Source of the DNA: Pseudotabrizicola sp.
Lineage (GTDB): Bacteria > Pseudomonadota > Alphaproteobacteria > Rhodobacterales > Rhodobacteraceae
Reading direction: 5' to 3'
DNA: 64,000 bases
Assembly (NCBI RefSeq): GCF_030684215.1
Contig: NZ_JAUXOV010000073.1
Coordinates: 158,396 to 222,395, forward strand
Below are positions 34,078 to 43,863 of the stretch, in pieces. The notes beneath the pieces are model-generated. The model was not told where the DNA came from, did not search any database, and worked only from the letters and a program-made list of their open reading frames with translations. Within the stretch, counting starts at the first letter, position 1, and each line of letters starts with the position of its first letter. The translations under genes were made by a program, and so were the position numbers.

Positions 34078-35277
34078 TCAGCGCTTCAAAGCTTGCAGCG
34101 CTGCATCCTCACCTGCCCAGAGTTTCAGCCCGTCGCGCAAGGCAACCGCCATTTTTGTCCGCCATTCGGGATCAATCAGCCGCGCCAGATCGCGGGCCGA
34201 AGACATGAAGCCCAACTCTATCAGCACTGACGGAATATCAGGCGATTTCAGCACCGAAAATCCTGCGGTCTGGCGCGGGTGCCGGTGCATCCGCAGCCCC
34301 GCGCCTTTGATAGCGCCTTCCAGCGCCAAAGCCAGTCGCTCTATCCTTGGCCCGGTCTCGGTGCGCGCCATATCCATCAACACCGTCGCCACCAGATCAT
34401 CCTGCGCGGTCAGATCAACGCCTGACAACAGATCGGCCCGGTCATGGCGCTCGGCCAACGCCTGTGACGCCGCATCACTGGCCTCCTCGGCCAGAGAATA
34501 GATCGTGGCGCCCACCGCCTCGCCTTCCGCAATCGCATCGGCATGAAGCGACAAGAACACATGCGCTCCCGCCGCCCGCGCAATAGAGATGCGCGCCTCC
34601 AGCGGCACGAAATCATCCTCCTCGCGCGTCAGGATTACCAGAAAATCGCCGTCGCGCAGCAGTAAATCCTTCAACTCACGCGCGAATGTCAGCATCAGCC
34701 CGGCTTCGGTATAGCCGTCGCGCTCTGCCCCCGGATCAAGGCCGCCATGGCCGGGGTCCAGCACCACCACCAGCGGACCGGCCCCGCGCGGGACAGGCTT
34801 TGGCAGATCGGCAACCGCTGGCAAGGCCCAGTCCGCAGGCTCCGGCAAGGCGGCCAGCGCCGCAAACTCCGGCCCCGCTGCGGGGGCCAGACGCAAACGC
34901 ACCTTTGCCCCCGAATCCACGGTCACCATATCTGCCCGAGACACCAGATAGGGCCCCGACAGCTCCATCACCAGCCGCGACCAGCCCTGCCGCACCACAC
35001 CGGCGCGTATCCCGACAATCGCATCACTGGCCTGATCCACGGCAGCCAACCCCGTCCAGTCCACCTCGCGCATGTCCAGCACCAGGCGTGGCGGCTCATC
35101 CAGCACCCGCACCCGCCACGGCACCGGCTGGCTCAGGGCGAACTCAACCGCAACCCCCCCCCGTTGATCGTGCACAAAAGACCGCTCCGGCACCAGCCGC
35201 GCCAACGCCGACAAGTCCTGCGCCCAAGCGCCCAACGGCCCCAGCAACAGAAAAAGCACCAGCACAAACAACCGCAT
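34078..35277 (-). CDS. amiC: N-acetylmuramoyl-L-alanine amidase (AMIN + Amidase_3)
   Basis: 399 residues from the ATG at 35277, giving a clean Sec signal peptide (MRLFVLVLFLLLGPLGAWAQ). An AMIN domain (about 35-130) targets the enzyme to the septum or peptidoglycan. The catalytic zinc domain (about 170-390) shows VVLDPGHGGLDPGA, SLHADA and ELGFMSS. It cleaves the amide between MurNAc and the stem peptide during cell separation. Orthology to AmiA/B/C cannot be resolved, so the symbol is indicative. Its 5' region is a copy of the dispersed intergenic repeat. Confidence 0.9.
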   Translation of the reverse strand: MRLFVLVLFLLLGPLGAWAQDLSALARLVPERSFVHDQRGGVAVEFALSQPVPWRVRVLDEPPRLVLDMREVDWTGLAAVDQASDAIVGIRAGVVRQGWSRLVMELSGPYLVSRADMVTVDSGAKVRLRLAPAAGPEFAALAALPEPADWALPAVADLPKPVPRGAGPLVVVLDPGHGGLDPGAERDGYTEAGLMLTFARELKDLLLRDGDFLVILTREEDDFVPLEARISIARAAGAHVFLSLHADAIAEGEAVGATIYSLAEEASDAASQALAERHDRADLLSGVDLTAQDDLVATVLMDMARTETGPRIERLALALEGAIKGAGLRMHRHPRQTAGFSVLKSPDIPSVLIELGFMSSARDLARLIDPEWRTKMAVALRDGLKLWAGEDAALQALKR

Positions 35278-35292
35278 CACCACGCCCCATCC

Positions 35293-35324
35293 ATTTTCTG
35301 TTCTTAAATAACCCCGCCGGAGGC
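35293..35324. repeat. dispersed AT-core/GC intergenic repeat, copy 2
   Basis: ATTTTCTGTTCTTAAATA followed by CCCCGCCGGAGGC, between the amidase and aminotransferase genes. It shares the core with 17754 and the CCCGCCGGAGGC arm with 58147. Confidence 0.65.
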
Positions 35325-35332
35325 GCACTGCG

Positions 35333-36493
35333 TCACCTCACGTTCCCGTCAGGGCGTAAAGCCATGAACGCCCGCAACCGCGCCAGCCCCTCAATAATAT
35401 CGCCTGTCGCCCGCGCATAGGAAAAGCGCAAAGTCTGCCGCCCGCGCACAGGGTCAAAATCCAGCCCCGGCGTCACTGCCACCCCGGCTTCGTGCAAAAT
35501 CTCGCGCGCGAAGGCAAGACTGTCGCCGGTCAGGTCCGACACATCGGCATAGACATAGAACGCCCCGTCCGGCGGCGCGATCTTGGTGAACCCGGCCAGG
35601 GGCAAGCCCTCCAGCATCAGCTGCCGATTCTTCGCATAGGTCGTCCGGTTTGCCTCCAACTCATCAATACACCCCAGTGCTGCCAATGCGACAATCTGGC
35701 TGGCATGGGGCGGGCAAATGAACATGTTCTGCGCCAGCCGTTCCACCGTGCGAATGTGGTCTTCAGGCACCACCATCCAGCCCACCCGCCAGCCGGTCAT
35801 GCTGAAATACTTGGAAAACGAGTTGATCACATAGCAGTCATCGGTGATTTCCAGCGCCGATACCGCCCGCGCCCCATAGTGCAGCCCGTGGTAAATCTCA
35901 TCCGAGACGAAAGAAATCCCCCGCCCCGCGCAATGGCTGATCAGCGCCGTCATCGCCGCATGATCCAGCATCGTGCCGGTCGGGTTGCTGGGCGAGGCGA
36001 CGATCAGCCCGGCCATCTCCACACTCTCCAGATCAGCGGGCACCGGTTGCAGACGATTTTCCACCTGCGTCGGTATCCCCACCGGGCGCAAGGACAGCGC
36101 CCGCAATATCTGGCGATAACTCGGATATCCCGGCTCGCCCAGTCCCACCCGGTCGCCTGCTTCAAACAGCGCGGTAAACGCCAGCAAGAACGCCGCAGAT
36201 GATCCCGATGTCACCACCACCCGCGCGGGGTCCAGATCCACCCCATACCAGCGCCGATACAGGGCCGCGATGCCGGACCGCAATTCCGGCAACCCCAGTG
36301 CCACGGTATAGCCCAAAGAGCCCGTCGCCATCGCCTGTGCCAGCGCTTCGCGTGCCGCCTCTGGTGCCGGGGTGCCGGGTTGACCCACCTCCATATGAAT
36401 GATCGACCGCCCGGCTGCTTCCAACCTGCGTGCTTCTTCCATCACATCCATCACAATAAAGGGATCAACCGCGCCCCGACTTGAACTTTTCAT
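35333..36493 (-). CDS. class I/II pyridoxal-phosphate aminotransferase
   Basis: 386 residues of the aspartate-aminotransferase fold. Cofactor motifs are VASPSNPTGTM, SDEIYHGLHY, the Schiff-base lysine in NSFSKYFSMTGWRVGW, and the C-terminal RFSYA arginine. The substrate pair is not determinable; it resembles the aspartate/aromatic and alanine transaminase-like subgroup. GAGGGGG lies upstream of the start. It is divergent from the DsbA-like gene. Confidence 0.9.
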   Translation of the reverse strand: MKSSSRGAVDPFIVMDVMEEARRLEAAGRSIIHMEVGQPGTPAPEAAREALAQAMATGSLGYTVALGLPELRSGIAALYRRWYGVDLDPARVVVTSGSSAAFLLAFTALFEAGDRVGLGEPGYPSYRQILRALSLRPVGIPTQVENRLQPVPADLESVEMAGLIVASPSNPTGTMLDHAAMTALISHCAGRGISFVSDEIYHGLHYGARAVSALEITDDCYVINSFSKYFSMTGWRVGWMVVPEDHIRTVERLAQNMFICPPHASQIVALAALGCIDELEANRTTYAKNRQLMLEGLPLAGFTKIAPPDGAFYVYADVSDLTGDSLAFAREILHEAGVAVTPGLDFDPVRGRQTLRFSYARATGDIIEGLARLRAFMALRPDGNVR

Positions 36494-36604
36494 GCTGCCC
36501 CCTCTATGGTTCGCGCGATAGTCCCGGTTCGCGGGGCAAGGTCAAGCCCGACCCCGTTCAAACACCTGCGCCGAACATCCGCCGCACCTTATCAGAGACG
36601 ATCC

Positions 36605-37342
36605 ATGATCCTGAGAACCCTGTTCGGCATCACCGCCATGATGATGACCTCCACTGCCGCACTGGCCGAGATGACGCCAGCCGAGCGTGAAGCGTTCCGG
36701 GCCGAAGTGCGCGCCTTTCTGCTGGAAGAACCCGAAGTGCTGGTCGAAGCGATGGAGGTCTTGCAAGGCAAGCAGGAACAAAACGCAGCACAGCGCGATC
36801 TGGCCATGCTGCGTGACAATGCCGATCTGATTTACCGCGACCCGAACTCGTGGGCGGGCGGCAATCTTGAAGCAGATCTGACAATTGTGGAGTTCGTCGA
36901 TTACCGCTGCGGCTATTGCCGCAAGGCGCATGACGAAGTGGCTGAACTGGTGAAATCGGATGGCAATATCCGGTTGGTGCTGAAGGAATTTCCGATCCTT
37001 GGCGAACAGTCTATGCTGTCGTCGCAATTCGCCATCGCCTTGCGCCAGTTGCATGGAGATGACGCCTATAAGGCCGCCCATGATGCGCTGATCGCGTTTC
37101 GCGGTGAAATCTCGCCCGAGACTCTGACCCGGCTCGCGTCCGATCTTGGCCATGACCCGTCACCCATCATCGAACGCATGGCCGCGCCCGAGGTGCAGTC
37201 GGTGATTGACGTCAACCACGCGCTTGGCAGCATGATGGAGATCAACGGCACGCCCACTTTCGTCATTGATGAGACGATGGTGCGTGGCTATGTCCCGCTG
37301 CAAGGCATGCGCCAAATCGTCGCCGGTCAGCGCGAAGGCTGA
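36605..37342 (+). CDS. DsbA/ScsC-like periplasmic thiol oxidoreductase
   Basis: 245 residues from the ATG at 36605 with signal peptide MILRTLFGITAMMMTSTAALA. An N-terminal helical region (about 22-85, Com1/ScsC-like oligomerisation arm) precedes a thioredoxin domain with active site RCGYCRK and cis-proline GTPTFVI. It forms or isomerises disulfides in exported proteins. The 3' end and stop codon lie inside a 22-bp tandem repeat. Confidence 0.92.
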   Translation: MILRTLFGITAMMMTSTAALAEMTPAEREAFRAEVRAFLLEEPEVLVEAMEVLQGKQEQNAAQRDLAMLRDNADLIYRDPNSWAGGNLEADLTIVEFVDYRCGYCRKAHDEVAELVKSDGNIRLVLKEFPILGEQSMLSSQFAIALRQLHGDDAYKAAHDALIAFRGEISPETLTRLASDLGHDPSPIIERMAAPEVQSVIDVNHALGSMMEINGTPTFVIDETMVRGYVPLQGMRQIVAGQREG

Positions 37343-37388
37343 CCCCGGTCAGCGCGAGGGCTGACCCCGGTCAGCGCGAAAAATGACA
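37323..37388. repeat. 22-bp tandem repeat spanning the dsbA-like stop codon
   Basis: CCGGTCAGCGCGAAGGCTGA-type unit in three consecutive copies (37323-37344, 37345-37366, 37367-37388). Copies 1 and 2 differ at one base; copy 3 diverges at its 3' end. The first copy carries the stop TGA, so upstream expansion would change the protein C-terminus. Confidence 0.85.
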
Positions 37389-37389
37389 C

Positions 37390-38523
37390 TTAGCGGCGCA
37401 GATGGTCCAGCACCGATTGCGCCGCCCGCAGACCGGGGGCTGGCCCGCCACGGCCCAGACGCTCCATCGTGACCTGCATCGCCGCGCGCTGCGACGCGCC
37501 GCCGTCTTGCAGCAACGCAAGCACCGCAGGGGCGATCCGGTCGGCGCGGCAGTCGGGGCCGATGAATTCCGGCACCACGCGGGTATCCGACACCAGATTG
37601 ACCAACGTGACCGTGTCGATAAGCGCCGCCCTTCGCATCAGCCACAAGGTTAGCGGGTTCATGTCATAGGCGATCACCATCGGGCAATCATTCGCCGCAA
37701 GTTCCAGACTGACCGTGCCAGAGGCCGCAATGGCCACATCTGCCGCTGCAAAGGCCGCGCGTTTGGTGGCGGCATCCTGAATGATGTGCGGCGCGATTGC
37801 CCAATCGGCGGTCAGTTCACGCACCAGACCCGCCACGCCTCGCACCGTCGGCAGCGCCACGCGGGCAGTCGGATGCACCGCGCGTATCCGCGCCACCACC
37901 TGCCCCAGCACCGGAGCCAGCCGCGCAACCTCACCCTTGCGCGACCCTGGCAGCGCAAGGATCAGCGGTCCATCCCCTGCAATCAGCGCACGCTCTGACG
38001 GTGTTGCCAAAGGCTCTGCCACCACCGGATGCCCGACGAAATCACAGGTCATGCCCGCCGCGGTCATCAGCGGTGGCTCGAACGGCAACAGCGCCAGCAC
38101 ATGATCGACCACGCGCGCCATTCTGGCCGCCCGCCCCGGACGCCAAGCCCAGACCGAGGGGGCCACATAATGGATCACCGGCGTCTTGGGTCGCGCCACT
38201 TTCACGATCGCCGCCACGCGCAAGCAAAAATCAGGGCTGTCGATGGTGACAAGTGCCTGCGCGCCCGAGTCCAGCATCGCCTGCGCCGCCTGCGCGATCC
38301 GGCGTTTGAGCGCAAAATACTTTGGCAGCACCTCGACCAGACCCATCACCGAAAGCTCTTCCATCGGAAACAGGCTTTCCAAGCCTTCGGCCTGCATCAA
38401 CGGCCCGCCAATGCCCTGGAACGTCACCCCCGGCGACAGCGTCTTCAGCCCCACCATCAAGGCCGCGCCCAGACGGTCGCCCGACGGCTCGCCCGCGATC
38501 ACAAACAGCGTCAGCGCGCCCAC
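37390..38523 (-). CDS. lpxB: lipid-A-disaccharide synthase
   Basis: 377 residues. It joins UDP-diacylglucosamine and lipid X to make the lipid A disaccharide. Family motifs are AGEPSGDRLGAALM at the N-terminus, HYVAPSVWAWRPGRA and LPGSRKGEV. It overlaps lpxI by 13 bp and is the last gene of the leftward envelope cluster in this window, converging on the dsbA-like gene. Confidence 0.96.
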   Translation of the reverse strand: MGALTLFVIAGEPSGDRLGAALMVGLKTLSPGVTFQGIGGPLMQAEGLESLFPMEELSVMGLVEVLPKYFALKRRIAQAAQAMLDSGAQALVTIDSPDFCLRVAAIVKVARPKTPVIHYVAPSVWAWRPGRAARMARVVDHVLALLPFEPPLMTAAGMTCDFVGHPVVAEPLATPSERALIAGDGPLILALPGSRKGEVARLAPVLGQVVARIRAVHPTARVALPTVRGVAGLVRELTADWAIAPHIIQDAATKRAAFAAADVAIAASGTVSLELAANDCPMVIAYDMNPLTLWLMRRAALIDTVTLVNLVSDTRVVPEFIGPDCRADRIAPAVLALLQDGGASQRAAMQVTMERLGRGGPAPGLRAAQSVLDHLRR

Positions 38524-39308
38524 AAGAACAGGCCCGCATCATTGGCCGCCGTGATCATCGCGTCACGGTCCAGACAGATCACGCCACCCGCCTGCCACGC
38601 TATGCCGCCAAGCCCAGCCCCGGCCACCCGCGCCACCGTACCGGGCCCGATGACAGGCAGATCAACACGCAAATCCTGCCCCGGCTTTGAGGCTTTGTAG
38701 AACAGCCCGCGCGTGCCCAACGGCCGCAAAGCTGCGGGTACCGCCACCAGCCCGCTCAGCATCGCATCGGTCCCCGGCAAAGCCTCAACTGCCAGACACA
38801 AGCCTTGCGCCACCACACAGCCCTGCCCGACATCAACCGCACCAAGCGCCGCCACAATCGCCTCTGCCCGCGCGGCATCGGCTTCGTCCTGCGCAGTCAC
38901 AGCCCCGCACAGCACCCCCGCACCAGGCACCAGATCCGGCGCGATCTGCGCTGTGCCCTGCACCGCAAAGCCCGCTTCTTCAAACAACAGGATCACCGCG
39001 CGCAAAGTGGCGTCATCGCCCTGCGCCATCGCCCCCATCAGGCGCGGCACCAGTGCGGCGGTTGCGGCATCAAACAGCGCCGGGTCCAGCCTTGGCCGCT
39101 GCACCGCCCCGGCAAAGGTGACAGTGGTAACCCCGGCATCTTCCAGCGCATGAAAGAACGGCACCAGCCGTTCCACCCGGAACACCATATCCGGCGTCAA
39201 CCCTTCGGGCGTGAACCCGTCCAGCGCGCAAACCAAAGGCGCATCCAGCGCCTGCGCCACAGCAGCAGGCAGACGCCCGGCCCCGGCAATCACAGCTGTC
39301 CGGCTCAT
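38511..39308 (-). CDS. lpxI: UDP-2,3-diacylglucosamine pyrophosphatase LpxI (DUF1009)
   Basis: 265 residues. It hydrolyses UDP-2,3-diacylglucosamine to lipid X, replacing the unrelated LpxH in alphaproteobacteria. The N-terminal AGAGRLPAAVAQAL and the C-terminal region with KASKPGQDLRVDLPVIGPGTV are family features. It overlaps lpxA by the ATGA tetranucleotide and lpxB by 13 bp, so it is tightly coupled with its pathway partners. Confidence 0.93.
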   Translation of the reverse strand: MSRTAVIAGAGRLPAAVAQALDAPLVCALDGFTPEGLTPDMVFRVERLVPFFHALEDAGVTTVTFAGAVQRPRLDPALFDAATAALVPRLMGAMAQGDDATLRAVILLFEEAGFAVQGTAQIAPDLVPGAGVLCGAVTAQDEADAARAEAIVAALGAVDVGQGCVVAQGLCLAVEALPGTDAMLSGLVAVPAALRPLGTRGLFYKASKPGQDLRVDLPVIGPGTVARVAGAGLGGIAWQAGGVICLDRDAMITAANDAGLFLWAR

Positions 39309-40102
39309 TTCGGGGTCAGAAAGCTGCGGTCGCTGGCCGAGAGGATAAAGTCGGTCATCTCTTGCACATGCGCGCTTTCGGATTCTTCCGCCAGCCGCCG
39401 GGCCCGGTCAAGGAAAGACCCTTCTCCCTGCGCCAGCATCTGATAGGCGGCGCGCAGAGCGGTGATCTCTGACCGTTCTACCCCGCGCCGTTTCAGCCCC
39501 ACAAGGTTCAGCCCGTCCAGCACCCCGCGCGGGCCCTGCACCAGACCATGCGGCAGCACATCATTGGTGACCATGGTCACCGCGCCGATGATCGCGCCGC
39601 GCCCCACGCGCACCCATTGATGCACCCCCGACAGGCCGCCGACGATCACATCATCGCCAATCTGGCAATGCCCGGCAATTGCCGCCTGATTGGCAAGGAT
39701 CACACGGTTGCCCATGGTGGCGTCATGACCAACGTGCGCGCCGGTCATCAGCAGGCAATCATCGCCCACCGTTGTCACCCCGCCGCCACCTTCAGTGCCG
39801 GTGTTCAGCGTGGCGCCTTCACGGATCTTGCAGCGTGCGCCCACAATCAACCGCGTGCGTTCGCCCTTGAACTTCAGATCCTGCGGTACCTCGCCCACAC
39901 AGGCAAAGGGGTAGATCACGGTATCCGCGCCCACTTCTGTCCAGCCTGTGACCACGGCATGCGATTTCACCACCACACCCGGCGCCAAAGTCACTTCGGC
40001 CCCGATCACCGCAAAGGGACCAATTTCGACCCCGGCACCAATCACGGCACCCGGCTCTACCACGGCCATGGAATGAATGCGGGCGGTGGGATCAATGGTC
40101 AT
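39305..40102 (-). CDS. lpxA: acyl-ACP--UDP-N-acetylglucosamine O-acyltransferase
   Basis: 265 residues, first step of lipid A synthesis. It is a left-handed beta-helix of hexapeptide repeats, recognisable from IDPTARIHSMAVVEPGAVIGAG onward. The catalytic His lies in MTGAHVGHD, and the GLSGVHQWVRVG and NLVGLKRRGV motifs are present. It starts 3 bp after fabZ. Confidence 0.96.
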   Translation of the reverse strand: MTIDPTARIHSMAVVEPGAVIGAGVEIGPFAVIGAEVTLAPGVVVKSHAVVTGWTEVGADTVIYPFACVGEVPQDLKFKGERTRLIVGARCKIREGATLNTGTEGGGGVTTVGDDCLLMTGAHVGHDATMGNRVILANQAAIAGHCQIGDDVIVGGLSGVHQWVRVGRGAIIGAVTMVTNDVLPHGLVQGPRGVLDGLNLVGLKRRGVERSEITALRAAYQMLAQGEGSFLDRARRLAEESESAHVQEMTDFILSASDRSFLTPK

Positions 40103-40105
40103 GCG

Positions 40106-40579
40106 TCAGGCCTTTTTCGGCACGTCGAACATCGCGGTAAACTCGGCCTCGCAGGCCAGCTCGTCCCCGACCATGGCGCGGCCCTCAAACTTCCAGACCC
40201 GGCCGCCACCGCGCAGCGCGCGCACATGCAGTTCCAGCACATCACCCGGAACGACTTTGCGGCGGAACTTCACGCCATCAACGCCCATGAAAAACACATT
40301 GGCGTTTTTGTCGACCAGATCCATCGACAGGCCGACCAGAATGCCACTGGTCTGTGCCATGGCCTCGATGATCATGACACCAGGGAAAATCGGCACGCCC
40401 GGAAAGTGCCCGGTGAACTGCGGTTCGTTCATGGTCACGCATTTGATGCCGACGCAGCTTTGGTTGACGTGAATATCGACGACCTTATCGACCAGCAAAA
40501 ACGGGTAACGATGCGGCAAGATGCGCTGGATCAACGCGATGTCGGCAGTCTGGCCCATGGTTGCTGGTGTGTCGGTCAT
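40106..40579 (-). CDS. fabZ: 3-hydroxyacyl-ACP dehydratase
   Basis: 157 residues, hot-dog fold. It dehydrates beta-hydroxyacyl-ACP in fatty-acid elongation and competes with LpxA for the hydroxyacyl-ACP pool. The catalytic His is in [13 protein letters not shown] with the partner acidic residue in [10 protein letters not shown]. It lies 114 bp downstream of skp; lpxD, usually between skp and fabZ, is absent. Confidence 0.96.
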   Translation of the reverse strand: MTDTPATMGQTADIALIQRILPHRYPFLLVDKVVDIHVNQSCVGIKCVTMNEPQFTGHFPGVPIFPGVMIIEAMAQTSGILVGLSMDLVDKNANVFFMGVDGVKFRRKVVPGDVLELHVRALRGGGRVWKFEGRAMVGDELACEAEFTAMFDVPKKA

Positions 40580-40693
40580 TCACGATCCCCGTCTGAAAAT
40601 TATGTACCGACTTCGCGGCGCTTCTGGCTTTGCTAACAAGTGAAACGCTGCGGGGCAAGGCGTTGCACCTGACAAAGCCGCCACGGGTCCCGG

Positions 40694-41332
40694 TCAGGGT
40701 TGCGCGGGCACGGGTGCAGGCGAGGCCGGATCATCGGCTGGCCCAGATTCGGGCCCAGATTCAGGTTCGGGCACGGGTTCCAACAGAACGTCTTGCCCCA
40801 GTTCCGCATCCAGCCGCGCAATCGCCTGATCGGTGATGTCGATACGGTCAAAGCTCAGGATCACCGCAGAACGGTCGATGATGGCCACCGCGCCCAGATC
40901 CTGCATCAACTCGGCCAGAACGGGAACGGCGGCTTCAAAGAACCGTTGCTGCTCGGCATCGCGAGCGCGGGTAAGCGCACGGCTTTTTGCCTCTTGCGCC
41001 ACGCGCAACTCCTCGACCCTGGTGTCAAACTCACGGGCCAGTTCGCGAAATTCATCGGTTGGAAGATTGGCCCGACGCTCGGTCAAGGCGCGCTCTTCAG
41101 CTTCCAATGCGGCCTCAAGCCGACGGTTTTCGGCGATCAGATCCGCCGAGGCAGCCTCTACCTGTTGCAAGATAGCGCGCCCGACCAGAGAATCCTCGAA
41201 CAGACGGATCCGGTCAAGCGTGACAACGGCAGACGGTATCATGCCGTCTTGCGCAAAAACCGGGGTCATCATCGGGGCCGCGACAGCCGCCCCGATACCA
41301 AACGCAGCAACGCGCAAAGCCGCCCGAAACAT
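40694..41332 (-). CDS. skp: OmpH/Skp-like periplasmic chaperone
   Basis: 212 residues with a signal peptide (about 1-27, ending PVFAQ). A long charged coiled-coil hairpin (about 60-130) forms the Skp tentacle fold. The C-terminal ~40 residues are Pro/Glu/Ala-rich and low complexity, beyond the usual Skp end. It should carry unfolded outer-membrane proteins to BamA. Its ATG overlaps the bamA stop as TGATG. Confidence 0.92.
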   Translation of the reverse strand: MFRAALRVAAFGIGAAVAAPMMTPVFAQDGMIPSAVVTLDRIRLFEDSLVGRAILQQVEAASADLIAENRRLEAALEAEERALTERRANLPTDEFRELAREFDTRVEELRVAQEAKSRALTRARDAEQQRFFEAAVPVLAELMQDLGAVAIIDRSAVILSFDRIDITDQAIARLDAELGQDVLLEPVPEPESGPESGPADDPASPAPVPAQP

Positions 41333-43716
41333 CAGAACTGAGTCGAGATCGTAAGATCGAACTTCTGTTCTTTATCGTAGGCTTCTTTTTTCAACGCGCG
41401 CGAGAAGTTGAAGCGCAACGGCCCGATTGGTGCATCCCACAGCACGGAAACCCCAACCGCAGCACGCGGGTTGAACCCGGTGTCAATTGGTGCGCCCAAA
41501 GCGTCAACCACATTGCCTTTCAGCCCCCAGACCGAACCCACGTCAAGGAACACGCCACCGCTCAGCCCATATTCTTCGGGCAGGCCGATCGGGAAATCAG
41601 CTTCGAAACGCGCTACAGCATAGAAGTTGCCGCCCAAAGCGTCGCCGGTAACCGTGTCGCGCGGACCAATGCCGTTGCCTTCAAAGCCACGGATCTTGCC
41701 GTTACCAAAGAACCGCTCGGTGACGCGGCTGTTATATCCGCCCAAGGGCGACAGAGCCCCGGCTTCAAAAATCGCACGAAGGGTAACTTCTTCGTTCAGG
41801 ATCTTTCGCTCGCCCAAGGCCTGCACTTCTGAGGACAGATATTTTGTATCGCCGCCAAGGCCCGCAAAATCCTGGCTGAAACGGAACACCATGCCCCGAT
41901 CCGGGCTAAGCCCGCCAATCCGGGTGTCGTAGCTATAGGTATAACCTATGGCCGAGGTGAACTCCCCATCCCGCGCGGATTCCGCTGCAAGGGTTGGGTT
42001 TACCTCGGTCAGGGGGTTTATGGTACCGTCGCCGTCAACGTCCTTGCCATTATAATTCTTGATCGTGTCTTTCGACAGACGATAGCGCAGCTCCAACCGG
42101 CTTACATCACCAACCGGGAAGGACAGTGCCGTCCGGACGCCCACATTGGCAGTGTCGTAAATCGCGTTCTTCTGGCTGGTGATGTTGTAAAACGCCCCCA
42201 GTGACAGCGACAGATCACGCCCCAGAAATGCCGGTTCGGTGATCGAGATCGCCGAACTGGTGCTGTCCGATCCGGTTGCGATCGACACCGCAAGCGCCTG
42301 ACCACGCCCAAGGAAGTTTTGCTCTGAAAAGCCGATATTCACACCGATACCGGCATCCACACCATAGCTTGCGCCAAAAGACAGCGATCCGGTGGGCTGT
42401 TCTTCCACGTTCACGTCAACGATCACCTGATCAGACGCCGAACCCGGGCGCGCATCAACCTGCGCGTCCGAGAAGAAGCCAAGCGCACGGATGCGTTCGG
42501 CTGACTGGCGCACTTCACGCGGGTTGAAGGGGTCGCCTTCGGCGCTGCGGAACTGACGACGGATCACCTGATCCAGCGTTGTAGTGTTGCCCTCGATGTC
42601 GATGCGCTCCACGAAGACACGCTCACCGCGCACCAACGCAAATTCCAGATCCAGCGTGCCGTCGCGGTCGTTGCGCGTGATCCGAGGATCGACACGCACA
42701 AAATTCAAGCCCTTGCGCAGCGCAAGATTTTCCATCCGCGCAATGGTATTTTCCACCACCAGCGGAGAATATGGCACGCCCGAGCGCACCCGCGACAACG
42801 CCGCAAATTCGTCCGACTCGACACCGCTGACTTCGGAAACCGTGGTGATGTTGCCAAAGCGGTATTGCCGTCCTTCACGGATCGAGAAGCTGACAAACAC
42901 CGCATCGCGTTCGCGCGACACCTCACCCGAGGCATCCGTCACCTGAATATCGACATAGCCGCGTGCAAGATAGAAATCGCGCAACAGCTGTTTATCCAAC
43001 TCCAGTCGTTCTGCCACAAAGGTATCGCGCTGGATGATGTTACGCAAAAGCCCCGCTTGCTTGGTCTGAAGCACCTGCCGCAAGCGACGGTCGCTAAAAG
43101 AGCGATTGCCGACGAAAGACAGGCGCTCGATTTCGGTCACGCGGCCTTCGGTTATTTCAAACGCCAGATCGACCCGGCCACCACTGCGGCGGATCAGTTT
43201 CGGCGTCACCGTGGCGGCGATCCGGCCACGGGCGCGATACGCCTCACCAATCGCGGCGGCATCTGCTTCGGCTACGCTGGGCGAATACACCCTGCGCGCT
43301 TGTGACTGAATGATCTTTGCCAGATCTTCGTCCTTCAGGCGGCGATTGCCTTCAAAGTTGATCACGTTGACGATCGGGTATTCCTTGACCCGGATCAGCA
43401 ACTGATTGCCCTGCGGCACGATCTCGACGGTTTCGAACAACCCCGACCGGATCAGTCCCTGATACGCATCATTCAACTGCCCCTGAGACAGCGACTGTCC
43501 GCGCCTGATTCCTGCAAAGCCAAGGATAGTCGCATTGTCGACAAGCTGATTGCCTTCAATCACAACCTGACTGAATGCATACTCCTGCGCGAAAGCGGGC
43601 ACGAAGAACGCCGCCGAAGCCGTTGCGGTGGAAAGGAAAAGCGCGGTCAGGATACGCTTGCGAACGCCTGCCTTGCCATGTGCAACTTTCGCTGCGACAC
43701 CCGCTGTATCGTGCAT
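41332..43716 (-). CDS. bamA: outer-membrane protein assembly factor BamA
   Basis: 794 residues from the ATG at 43716 (GGGGCG upstream). A signal peptide ends near FVPAFAQ, and five POTRA domains follow over about residues 45-440. The Omp85 barrel has typical girdle motifs such as FRFSQDFAGLGGD and RGFEGNGIGPRD and the C-terminal aromatic Phe (TISTQF). It inserts beta-barrel proteins into the outer membrane. Coupled to skp. Confidence 0.97.
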   Translation of the reverse strand: MHDTAGVAAKVAHGKAGVRKRILTALFLSTATASAAFFVPAFAQEYAFSQVVIEGNQLVDNATILGFAGIRRGQSLSQGQLNDAYQGLIRSGLFETVEIVPQGNQLLIRVKEYPIVNVINFEGNRRLKDEDLAKIIQSQARRVYSPSVAEADAAAIGEAYRARGRIAATVTPKLIRRSGGRVDLAFEITEGRVTEIERLSFVGNRSFSDRRLRQVLQTKQAGLLRNIIQRDTFVAERLELDKQLLRDFYLARGYVDIQVTDASGEVSRERDAVFVSFSIREGRQYRFGNITTVSEVSGVESDEFAALSRVRSGVPYSPLVVENTIARMENLALRKGLNFVRVDPRITRNDRDGTLDLEFALVRGERVFVERIDIEGNTTTLDQVIRRQFRSAEGDPFNPREVRQSAERIRALGFFSDAQVDARPGSASDQVIVDVNVEEQPTGSLSFGASYGVDAGIGVNIGFSEQNFLGRGQALAVSIATGSDSTSSAISITEPAFLGRDLSLSLGAFYNITSQKNAIYDTANVGVRTALSFPVGDVSRLELRYRLSKDTIKNYNGKDVDGDGTINPLTEVNPTLAAESARDGEFTSAIGYTYSYDTRIGGLSPDRGMVFRFSQDFAGLGGDTKYLSSEVQALGERKILNEEVTLRAIFEAGALSPLGGYNSRVTERFFGNGKIRGFEGNGIGPRDTVTGDALGGNFYAVARFEADFPIGLPEEYGLSGGVFLDVGSVWGLKGNVVDALGAPIDTGFNPRAAVGVSVLWDAPIGPLRFNFSRALKKEAYDKEQKFDLTISTQF

Positions 43717-43863
43717 GACAACGCCCCATATCATCAATCTGTTGTGTCTTCACTAGCCCGAAGTGCCGGGCTTGTCAAAGCGTTGGAAGACAAAGGGGGA
43801 AGACTAATACGATGCGTGGCCCGTATGCAGCAACCGCGCCAGACCATTGGCCCGGCACGGTTC

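Noticed and set aside
34686-35420. Proline/arginine-rich 244-residue frame, plus strand
   Set aside because: Antisense shadow of the amidase and aminotransferase genes; low-complexity composition.
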